Notes under the pieces: model-generated
The model's database searches: none
Seen by the model: the letters and a program-made list of their open reading frames with translations, nothing else
Told to the model about the DNA's origin: nothing
Part shown: in pieces, positions 52,973 through 60,078 of the stretch
Layout: the number at the start of each line of letters is the position of its first letter
How positions within the stretch are numbered: the stretch's first letter is position 1
Assembly: GCF_030317105.1 (NCBI RefSeq)
Contig: NZ_JASZYG010000004.1
Coordinates: 682,001 to 746,000, forward strand
Length of the DNA stretch: 64,000 nt
Source of the DNA: Variovorax brevis
Lineage (GTDB): Bacteria > Pseudomonadota > Gammaproteobacteria > Burkholderiales > Burkholderiaceae_C
Direction of reading: 5' to 3'
Position numbers and translations under genes: made by a program

Positions 52973-54133
52973 TCATGGGGCGGGCACAAAGCGTTGCAAC
53001 CGCTTGCCCGTATCCACTTCGGCGGTGTACAGGTTGCCCTTCGAGTCGATCGCAATGTTGTGCACCCAGTGGAACTGCCCGGCCATCCGGCCATTGCGTC
53101 CGAATGCGGATACCTCGGCGCCCGTCTCGCGCGACAGGACATGCACCTGGTTGTTTGCGCCGTCCGCTACATACATGTAGCTCTGCTTCGGGTCCGGCGA
53201 CAGCACCATATCCCAGACCGATCCGATCAACCGGGTGTCTTTTGCCAGGAAGAACTCGCGCACGAACTCGCCGGACTTGCGAAACACCTGGATGCGGTTG
53301 TTCTCGCGGTCGCAGACATACACCAGGCCATCGTTTGCCAAGCGCACGCAATGCACCGGACTGCCGAACTGCTTCGACGGCGGCGCAGCCGGGTCGTAGG
53401 TCGTTTTGGTGTCGTCCGGCTTGTTTCCGTAGGCGCCCCAATGGCGCTTGTAGGCACCCGTGGTCGCATCGAACACGATGACGCGCCGGTTGCCGTAGCC
53501 GTCGGCTACGTACAGCTCATTGGCCGCCGCATCGACTTCCATGTGCGCGGGCTTGCCAAGCAGTCGGGTGTCATTGCTGCCACCGGTCTGGCCGGCCTTG
53601 CCGATCTGCAGCAGGAACTTTCCATCGGCCGTGAACTTCAGGACCTGATGGTCCTGGTCGGCATTGCCGGCGATCCAGACGTTGTCTTGTTGGTCGACGT
53701 AGATGCCGTGCTCGCGCTTGGGGAAATCGAAGCCGGTGCCCGCCATTCCCCAGGACCGAAGGACCCTGCCATCAGCGTCGAACTCGACGACGGACGGCGC
53801 CGGCACGCAGCATGCCGCACGGGGCGGATTGAACGAAGCAGCCTTTTCGTCATCCGTGAAGCTGCCCGGCCGGTGGATGATCCAGATGTGGTCGTGCTTG
53901 TCGACTGCCACACCTGCCACAGCGCCGAACAGCCACTTGTCAGGTAGCGGCTTGGGCCAGTAGGGGTCGACGGCGTAGCGCGTGGCAGGCGGCGTGCTGC
54001 CGATGCCCGTCGATGCGCAAGCGGACAACAACAGCGACGTGAAGCCCACCATCAGGGCCACGGGAAGGCTCGCCAGCATCGAGTTCATCCGTTGGTGAAC
54101 ACTCGCTATTTGAAATCTTTTCATGAGCACCAT
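52973..54133 (-). CDS. NHL-repeat beta-propeller lipoprotein
   Basis: Encodes 386 residues from ATG 54133; ATG 54124 and 54088 are alternatives. Lipobox SLLLSACAS shows a lipoprotein. NHL-type repeats are plain: GIYVDQQDNVWIAGN, LYVADGYGNRRVIVFD, VYVCDRENNRIQVFR, SYMYVADGANNQVHVLS and IAIDSKGNLYTAEVD, about six blades. A related fold is that of peptidyl-alpha-hydroxyglycine lyase. It may be a binding scaffold or an enzyme. It is next to a cupin lipoprotein gene on the same strand, 41 bp away. Confidence 0.83.
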   Translation of the reverse strand: MVLMKRFQIASVHQRMNSMLASLPVALMVGFTSLLLSACASTGIGSTPPATRYAVDPYWPKPLPDKWLFGAVAGVAVDKHDHIWIIHRPGSFTDDEKAASFNPPRAACCVPAPSVVEFDADGRVLRSWGMAGTGFDFPKREHGIYVDQQDNVWIAGNADQDHQVLKFTADGKFLLQIGKAGQTGGSNDTRLLGKPAHMEVDAAANELYVADGYGNRRVIVFDATTGAYKRHWGAYGNKPDDTKTTYDPAAPPSKQFGSPVHCVRLANDGLVYVCDRENNRIQVFRKSGEFVREFFLAKDTRLIGSVWDMVLSPDPKQSYMYVADGANNQVHVLSRETGAEVSAFGRNGRMAGQFHWVHNIAIDSKGNLYTAEVDTGKRLQRFVPAP

Positions 54134-54174
54134 GTCAGTGATCCTGCGTTAGGGAATGCACTCTGCGGCGATAC

Positions 54175-54837
54175 CTATTCTCCACGTCGCGCGGGTTTGG
54201 ACAAGTACTCCCTGGACTGCGCCTCGCTCTTGGTCGGCGTCACCTTGTCGGGGTCGATCCGCACCATGAGGTAGTCGATGTGGTCGTCGATCTTCGTGAA
54301 CCAGTGGCCGGTGCCTGCCGGTATCACGACGACGTCGCCAGCCTTGATGTCGTACGCGACGCCATTGCGAACCTCGGAGCCGTTGTTGCCGGGGCCGTTC
54401 TGCAACACGACGGTTGGCATCGTGGCGGGGCGCCGTTCCCTGTTCAGGATGTCCGGACCCAGCACCAGCGTCGCGGAGCCCGAGATCACGTGATAGACCT
54501 CGCTCACGTGGTCGTGCTCCGCGACCGAATTGGGTGACGGCTTGTCCAGCTTGCCACGATGCACGCGGCCGATGCCGACGTTGGACTTGCCGATGTCGAC
54601 CGCCCGCACCTGCTGATCGACAAGCTTCTCCTTCAGGGCCTTCTGCGCGTACGCATTCATCTCCGACGCCGGGATGTAGGTGCCCGGGCACATGGCGCAG
54701 GTCGGCTGCGGGTCGGTCGGATTGACGCGCGCCGTCGGCGAACTCTTCGATGTCGCGCAGCCGCCCAGTGCGAGCAGCGAGGCCAGGCTGTATGTTGCGA
54801 AGCGCCGCGTCGCGAGGCTCGGGCTTTTGAAGTTCAT
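54175..54837 (-). CDS. Cupin-domain lipoprotein
   Basis: A 220-residue protein with lipobox LLALGGCAT. A short cysteine motif (PTCAMCPGTYIPAS) is followed by a single cupin domain: metal ligands in HDHVSEVYHVISGSA and the second motif GDVVVIPAGTGHWF. It probably binds a metal ion in the periplasm; catalytic activity is not certain. The NHL-repeat gene follows on the same strand. LigJ is the next gene upstream, 36 bp away, so the group could be transcribed together. Confidence 0.82.
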   Translation of the reverse strand: MNFKSPSLATRRFATYSLASLLALGGCATSKSSPTARVNPTDPQPTCAMCPGTYIPASEMNAYAQKALKEKLVDQQVRAVDIGKSNVGIGRVHRGKLDKPSPNSVAEHDHVSEVYHVISGSATLVLGPDILNRERRPATMPTVVLQNGPGNNGSEVRNGVAYDIKAGDVVVIPAGTGHWFTKIDDHIDYLMVRIDPDKVTPTKSEAQSREYLSKPARRGE

Positions 54838-54873
54838 CTTCTTTGTCTCCTGGGGTGGTTTCTGTTCAACGCG

Positions 54874-55905
54874 CTACGCCGTTGCCAGGCCCTGCCGTGC
54901 CTTCAGGCGCTCGGCCAATCGAGGATAGACGCGCAACGCATTGCCGCCCAGCACCTTGGCCCGATGCTCAGGGGTGAGCCAATCGACCGCGTCGATGTAG
55001 CGCTTGGTGTCGTCGTAGTGGTAGCCCGTGCGCGGATCGATGCCCTTCACCGCGCCCACGATCTCGGACGCGAACAGAACGTTGTCGGGCGGCACCACCT
55101 CCAGCAGCAGTTCCACGCCCGGCCGGTGGTACACGCAGGTGTCGAAGAACACATTGCGCATCATCTCCTCGAGCGGCGGCCTCTTGAGTTGGTCCGCCAG
55201 CCCGCGATAGCGCCCCCAGTGATACGGCACCGCGCCACCGCCGTGCGGGATCACGAAGCGCAAGGTCGGGAAGTCCTTGAAGATGTCCGACAGAAGGAAC
55301 TGCATGAAGGCCGTCGTGTCGCCGTTCAGGTAGTGCGCGCCCGTGTGGTGGAAGTTGGGGTTGCAGGAACAGCTCACATGCACCATCGCCGGCACGTCGA
55401 GCTCCACCATCTTCTCGAACAGCGGATACCAGTGGCGCTGCGTCATCGGCGGGTCGGTCCAGAAGCCGTCGGTCGGGTCGGGGTTGACGTTGCAGCCGAC
55501 AAAGCCGAGTTCCTCCACGCAGCGCGTCAGTTCGTCGATGCAGTTGGCCGGGCTCACGCCGGGCGACTGGGGCAGTTGGCAAACGCCGACCAGTTCGTCG
55601 GGAAACATCTCCACCGCGCGGTGGATCAGGTCGTTGCAGGCCCGGGTCCAGTGCTGGCTGGTCGTGGCGTCGCCGACGTGGTGCGCCATGGCGCCCGCGA
55701 TGGGCGAGAACAACGTGACGTCCACGCCGCGCTCGCGCTGGATGCGCAACTGGTTCTGCTCGAGCGACTCGCGGATCTCGTCGTCGCTGATGAGGAAGTC
55801 CGGCGCCAGCGCGTGGCCGGATGCGAACGCGGCCGTCTGCCGCTCGCGGTAGTCTTTCAGCGCGGCTGGCGCTGTGGTGTAGTGACCGTGGCAATCGATG
55901 ATCAT
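54874..55905 (-). CDS. ligJ: 4-oxalomesaconate hydratase
   Basis: ATG 55905 (MIIDCHGHYTTAP) gives 343 residues, the usual LigJ length. It belongs to the amidohydrolase superfamily: metal site DCHGHY, VHVSCSCNPNFHHTGAHYL, PHGGGAVPYHWGRY and GGNALRVYPRL. The enzyme adds water to 4-oxalomesaconate, giving 4-carboxy-4-hydroxy-2-oxoadipate in the protocatechuate/gallate 4,5-cleavage pathway. The next gene codes for the aldolase that uses this product. The dioxygenase and earlier steps are not in the window. Confidence 0.9.
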   Translation of the reverse strand: MIIDCHGHYTTAPAALKDYRERQTAAFASGHALAPDFLISDDEIRESLEQNQLRIQRERGVDVTLFSPIAGAMAHHVGDATTSQHWTRACNDLIHRAVEMFPDELVGVCQLPQSPGVSPANCIDELTRCVEELGFVGCNVNPDPTDGFWTDPPMTQRHWYPLFEKMVELDVPAMVHVSCSCNPNFHHTGAHYLNGDTTAFMQFLLSDIFKDFPTLRFVIPHGGGAVPYHWGRYRGLADQLKRPPLEEMMRNVFFDTCVYHRPGVELLLEVVPPDNVLFASEIVGAVKGIDPRTGYHYDDTKRYIDAVDWLTPEHRAKVLGGNALRVYPRLAERLKARQGLATA

Positions 55906-55946
55906 GGTGTGCGTCTCTGATGGAATGAAAGATGAAGCGGCCGGGT

Positions 55947-56624
55947 TCAGGCCTCGAAGTAGCAGCCGAGCTTCGTGAGCTGCGCGCGATAGCCGGCGGC
56001 GTTGTTGTCGCCCTGGCCGATGGCCGCGAAGGTCTCGCTCTCGTGCTTGAACTTGGCGGCCGCCTTGGCATGCAAGGCCTCGACCGAAGCGCGTGAGACG
56101 CAGACGAGGCCGTCTTCGTCCCCCACCATCAAGTCGCCCGGGCAGATCACCATGCCGCCGACAGAGATGGGCGTGTTGACCTCGCCCGGACCGTTCTTGT
56201 ACGGCCCTTGATGCGTCACACCGCAGGCATACACCGGAAAGTGTTGCTGCCGGATCCAGCCCGAATCGCGCACCGCACCGTGGATGACGATGCCCGCGAA
56301 CTTCTTGGCAATGCAGTACGCCAGCATGCGCTCGCCGATGATGGCGTTGGTGAGGTCGCCCCCTGCATCGACCACGATCACGTCGCCTTCGACCGCCATG
56401 TTCAGCGCCATGTGCGTCATGAGGTTGTCGCCTGGTGCGCTCTTGACCGTCACCGCAGGCCCGCACAGGACGCCGCCCGCGTGCATCGGCCGCAGCCTGG
56501 CGCTGCCCGAGTTGAGGCGCGACATGGAATCGCTGATGTTCGCCACCGGGATGGACCTGAATTTGTCGACCCATTCCTTGTCAACGGCGTGGCGGCGCTT
56601 GAGAACCTGAAAACCTGGTTGCAT
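55947..56624 (-). CDS. ligK: 4-carboxy-4-hydroxy-2-oxoadipate aldolase (RraA fold)
   Basis: A 225-residue protein of the RraA/HMG-CHA aldolase family. The metal and substrate site GAVRDSG (with R and D) and the upstream AVTVKSAPGDNLMTH and GDLTNAIIGERM are as in class II pyruvate aldolases of this kind. It splits 4-carboxy-4-hydroxy-2-oxoadipate into pyruvate and oxaloacetate. It lies between ligJ and a TctC-type binding-protein gene on the same strand. Confidence 0.88.
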   Translation of the reverse strand: MQPGFQVLKRRHAVDKEWVDKFRSIPVANISDSMSRLNSGSARLRPMHAGGVLCGPAVTVKSAPGDNLMTHMALNMAVEGDVIVVDAGGDLTNAIIGERMLAYCIAKKFAGIVIHGAVRDSGWIRQQHFPVYACGVTHQGPYKNGPGEVNTPISVGGMVICPGDLMVGDEDGLVCVSRASVEALHAKAAAKFKHESETFAAIGQGDNNAAGYRAQLTKLGCYFEA

Positions 56625-56649
56625 GGCTGTTCCTCGATTCGGTGGCGCG

Positions 56650-57618
56650 TTACTCGGCCGTCAGATTGAACTGGCGCGCGACGTCGACGTAGCTCTTCAG
56701 TTCGGTCTGGAAGAACGGGGCAAAGGTGGCGGCGGGCATGGGTGCGGGTTCGATGCCGAGCTTGTCGAGAGAAGCGGCCACGTCGGGCTGCTTCATGACC
56801 ACCTGGATCTCGTCCGAGAGGCGCTGGACCACCGCGGCGGGCGTCCTGGCCGGCGCGAAGACGCCCCACCATCCGGTGCCTTCGAGATCCTTCACGCCGG
56901 CCTCCTGCATCGTCGGCACCGACGGCAGATGCCCGAAGCGGGTGCTGCCCGACACCGCCAGCGCGCGCAGCTTGCCGCTCGCGATGCTCGGCAGGACTTC
57001 GCTGGTCGTCTGGATCATGTAGGTCAGTCGCCCGGCGATCAGGTCGGGCATCGCTGCCGCGCCGCCCTTGTAGAGAACCTGGACCGGGTTGGTGCCGGTG
57101 TTCTTCGGGAAGATCAGGTTGGTGGGCGAGCCCGCGCCCACTGCGCCGTAGGAGGCTTTGTCCGGGTTGGCCTTCATGTAGTCGACCAGTTCCGCCACCG
57201 TCTTGAACGGCGACGATGCCGGAACCACGAGTACAAACGGCGCCTTGCCTGTGCGGGCCACGGGAACGAAGTCCTTCGACGCGTCGTACGGGATGACCTT
57301 CATCGTCGCCCGGTTGAAGGCGAGGAAGGTCGCGCCCATCAGCACTGTGTAGCCGTCGGGCGCCGCCTTGGCGACCGCGTCCGCGCCGATGTTGGCGTTG
57401 GCGCCGGGTCGGTTGTCGATGATGACCGGCTGCTTGAGCCGCGCGCCCAGGTGCGTCGCAACGACGCGTGCAATGTTGTCGACCCCGCCACCAGCAGCGT
57501 ACGGAACGATCATGCGGATGGGCTTGTCGGGGTAGTCGGCGGCGGCCGATGGAAATGGAGCGAAGAGGCCCGAGGCGGAAATCCCGAGGCTTGCGAGGAT
57601 GGCGAAGCGCCGATTCAT
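56650..57618 (-). CDS. Bug/TctC-family tripartite tricarboxylate transporter binding protein
   Basis: A 322-residue periplasmic protein with signal peptide ending near PFPSAAA. The Bug fold signature is clear: DYPDKPIRMIVPYAAGGGVD, IIDNRPGANANIGADAVAK and PDGYTVLMG. It should bind an aromatic or polycarboxylic acid for the neighbouring catabolic enzymes. No TctA/TctB membrane partners are encoded nearby, as is common for the numerous Bug proteins of Burkholderiales. First gene of the ligJ/ligK unit, divergent from the IclR regulator. Confidence 0.92.
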   Translation of the reverse strand: MNRRFAILASLGISASGLFAPFPSAAADYPDKPIRMIVPYAAGGGVDNIARVVATHLGARLKQPVIIDNRPGANANIGADAVAKAAPDGYTVLMGATFLAFNRATMKVIPYDASKDFVPVARTGKAPFVLVVPASSPFKTVAELVDYMKANPDKASYGAVGAGSPTNLIFPKNTGTNPVQVLYKGGAAAMPDLIAGRLTYMIQTTSEVLPSIASGKLRALAVSGSTRFGHLPSVPTMQEAGVKDLEGTGWWGVFAPARTPAAVVQRLSDEIQVVMKQPDVAASLDKLGIEPAPMPAATFAPFFQTELKSYVDVARQFNLTAE

Positions 57619-57685
57619 GGTGTGTCTCCTTGACGTCCGGTTGCTGTGGAACGAAGGTTAGGGATACCCGGCCATCACTACAATT

Positions 57686-57706
57686 TCGGTTCACCAGGTG
57701 GACCGA
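57686..57706. promoter_or_regulatory. 21-bp palindrome between TctC and IclR genes, candidate operator
   Basis: Arms TCGGTTCACC and GGTGGACCGA around a central A match at 9 of 10 paired positions. It lies 13 bp before the IclR start and 67 bp from the TctC start, in the divergent promoter region. A palindrome of this type fits an IclR dimer site. Confidence 0.6.
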
Positions 57707-57719
57707 TGGAGGTCGAAGT

Positions 57720-58463
57720 ATGAGCGTTAACCCTGACTCGACCGTGCTTTCAGCGTCGCGCGCGCTCGCCATCCTCGATGTCTTCACCGTCGAAGAGCCG
57801 CACCTGGGTTTAAGCGAAATCGGCCGGCGTGTGAAGCTTCCGAAGGCCACGGCGCTCCGGTTGCTGAAGACCCTGGCGTCGAGCGGCTATGTGGCGCAGA
57901 ACGAGCGTGCCGAATGGCGGCTCGGCCCGGCGACGGCTTCGCTTGGCGCGCGCTACCAGGTGTCCTTCGACATCCGGGCCAACATCGAGCCCGCCCTGCG
58001 CAAGCTTTCCGATGCCACGGGGCACGACGCATCGTTCTTCGTGCAGGAGGGAGACAGGCGCGTGCGACTGGTCAAGGTCATGTTCCCCGATGCGCGGCAC
58101 AGCAACGCACGCGTCGGCGAGTCCATGCCACTCGACCAGGGCGCGGCCGGCAAGGTGATGCTGGCCGCGATGGGACAGCGCGGCGAAATCTACGATCAGA
58201 TCAGGGCGCGCGGGTTTCACGTGACCGTTGGCGAGGCCAAGAAGGCATCGGCGAGCATTGCGGTGCCCGTGTTCGGCAGCCGCTGGCGCGTCGTGGGCGC
58301 GCTGTGCATTGGCGCGCCCGCCGAAGGCAATGTCGCAGACAGGCTGGCAAAACTCGCCCCACGATTGAAGCGCGCGGCGGAGTCGTTGTCAGCCTCGCTC
58401 AGCTATGACGACGATTCTGCTGTCCAGCGGGTGACGATGGCGCGGTCGACGTGGCATCCGTAG
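57720..58463 (+). CDS. IclR-family transcriptional regulator
   Basis: ATG 57720, preceded by GGAGG, gives 247 residues. The N-terminal winged helix (ALAILDVFTVEEPHLGLSEI, LPKATALRLLKTLASSGYV) is followed by the IclR effector domain (FFVQEGDRRVRLVKVMFPD, GESMPLDQGAAGKVMLAAM, ASIAVPVFGSRWRVVGAL). It is divergent from the TctC/ligK/ligJ genes and most likely controls them in response to an aromatic acid or intermediate. Confidence 0.9.
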   Translation: MSVNPDSTVLSASRALAILDVFTVEEPHLGLSEIGRRVKLPKATALRLLKTLASSGYVAQNERAEWRLGPATASLGARYQVSFDIRANIEPALRKLSDATGHDASFFVQEGDRRVRLVKVMFPDARHSNARVGESMPLDQGAAGKVMLAAMGQRGEIYDQIRARGFHVTVGEAKKASASIAVPVFGSRWRVVGALCIGAPAEGNVADRLAKLAPRLKRAAESLSASLSYDDDSAVQRVTMARSTWHP

Positions 58464-58663
58464 TCATCAGCGCGTGTCACGCGACCTGATACTTCAAGGC
58501 GCGCGAGTAAGACTTGGACCACTACGTGCTCCACCGCACCGACGCGGGACAAGCCGACCCGTATAAACGCGGCAGAGGTTGGGCGCGACAGCTGGCGGCC
58601 TCTGCGAGCGAATCGGGATGCAAGAGCAACAGGCCTTGTCTTCCGGTCCGGTGCGCCGCTACC

Positions 58664-58700
58664 GAAGCTGTTGGTGGGGCACCTTTTCCCCAGCAGCTTC
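58664..58700 (+). other. Long hairpin in the phasin leader
   Basis: GAAGCTG (58664-58670) pairs with CAGCTTC (58694-58700), and inside it GGGG (58676-58679) with CCCC (58688-58691). It ends 31 bp before the phasin start, so it would be in the 5' part of the mRNA. Confidence 0.4.
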
Positions 58701-58731
58701 GATGGCCGGCGGCAGCCGGCAAAAGGCACCC

Positions 58732-59106
58732 ATGAACGACATGACCCAACCCTTCACCAAGCTGGCCTCGGCCAATGCGGCGCTCTTGACGAACTTTGCG
58801 CAGTCGCCGGCAATGTTCGAAATGACAAACGCCACAGTCCGGAAGTACTTCGAGCTGGCACAGCAATCCTTCGGGCGCGTCGGCGTCTCCGACGTCTACA
58901 CGGACCTGATCCGCAAGCTCACAGAGAACTACTCGACGTTTGCGCGCGAGTACACGGCAAGCCTTATGGGCTGGTCCACGCAGGGGCAGAGCCTGATGGC
59001 GCAACAGGCTCAGGCAGCGTCGGATCTCCTTGCGGAGTCGGGCAAGGCGACGGCGACCGCGATGGAGCGGACGTCGGACACAGTCAAGCACTTGCGAGCC
59101 AGATAA
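58732..59106 (+). CDS. Phasin family protein
   Basis: ATG 58732 with AAGG upstream gives 124 residues. The sequence is almost wholly helical and amphipathic, with no cysteine, for example ATVRKYFELAQQSFGRVG, YTASLMGWSTQGQSLMAQQ and a C-terminal stretch of heptads ending VKHLRAR. This is the pattern of phasins that coat polyhydroxybutyrate granules. 3-Hydroxybutyrate dehydrogenase and a CoA-transferase gene in the same 4 kb fit this. Confidence 0.75.
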   Translation: MNDMTQPFTKLASANAALLTNFAQSPAMFEMTNATVRKYFELAQQSFGRVGVSDVYTDLIRKLTENYSTFAREYTASLMGWSTQGQSLMAQQAQAASDLLAESGKATATAMERTSDTVKHLRAR

Positions 59107-59202
59107 AGTCGATCCAGCGGGGGCGGCGATCTGAACTCGTGTCGGCCCACCAGGAGCACCCGGCCTGGCGGTGAGATTCCTTCGTGAACTGACGCAACCC
59201 GA

Positions 59203-60078
59203 ATGACGTGGCTCCTGTGGCTCGGCTTGGTTCCTTGCTTGCTCGCGGGTGCTGCAGTCGGCCTTTCCGCGTATGGGTCGCGACGGTGGGCCGCCACCAC
59301 ACGGAATCTGACCAGCCGGCTCGAGGCGGCCCGAATCGACGAGAGAATGCAGCCGCTGTCTGCGGCGCGATACCACGCGCGTGAACTCGAAGGCCTGCCT
59401 GCGCCCGTGCAACGCTACTTCCGGGCAGTGCTGAAGGACGGCCAGCCGATCATCTCCGCCGTCACCGTCGAGGTTGCCGGCACCTTCAACCTGTCCGCCA
59501 CGCGGGAGCAGTGGAGGCCGTTCACATCGCGGCAAAGAGTCGTCACCCATCGTCCCGGCTTCCTGTGGGACGCCCGCGTCTCAGTGCTTCCGGGTTTGAC
59601 AGTGCGCGTGTACGACGGCTACCTCGGCGGCGAGGGCCAGCTGCGCGCAGCGGTTCTGGGCTTGTTCACCGTCGCCGACCTCCATGGTGGAGGCGAGATT
59701 GCCCGCGGCGAGCTGATGCGCTTCCTTGCCGAAATGGCGTGGTATCCGACCGCGCTGCTGCCCAGCCAAGGCGTGCGATGGGATGCGCTCGATGACCGCT
59801 CAGCCTATGCCACCATCGCGGACGGGCCGCTCACGCTGACCCTGCGTTTTCGCTTTGACGACGACAGCCTGATCGACTCCGTGCGCGCCGAAGCGAGGGG
59901 CGCCATGGTTGGGAAGAAAATGATCATGATCCCTTGGGAAGGCCGCTGGTCGAACTACCAGGTGCGCGACGGGATGAGGGTGCCCATCACGGGCGAGGCG
60001 GCATGGCTGCGCCCGGAAGGACGGAAGCCGTACTTCCTGGGCGCCATCACGGCGCTGACCTACGAGTTCTCGCCGTGA
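59203..60078 (+). CDS. Membrane-anchored protein of unknown function (DUF6544/DUF6920-like)
   Basis: A 291-residue protein with one N-terminal membrane helix (WLLWLGLVPCLLAGAAVGLS). The conserved LPAPVQRYFRAVLKDGQPI near residue 66 resembles uncharacterised proteins of the DUF6544/DUF6920 group (assignment from memory). The rest looks beta-rich (TVRVYDGYLGGEGQLR, MIPWEGRWSNYQVRDGM). No catalytic motif is evident. It converges on the CoA-transferase gene with a 19-bp overlap of the two ends. Confidence 0.7.
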   Translation: MTWLLWLGLVPCLLAGAAVGLSAYGSRRWAATTRNLTSRLEAARIDERMQPLSAARYHARELEGLPAPVQRYFRAVLKDGQPIISAVTVEVAGTFNLSATREQWRPFTSRQRVVTHRPGFLWDARVSVLPGLTVRVYDGYLGGEGQLRAAVLGLFTVADLHGGGEIARGELMRFLAEMAWYPTALLPSQGVRWDALDDRSAYATIADGPLTLTLRFRFDDDSLIDSVRAEARGAMVGKKMIMIPWEGRWSNYQVRDGMRVPITGEAAWLRPEGRKPYFLGAITALTYEFSP

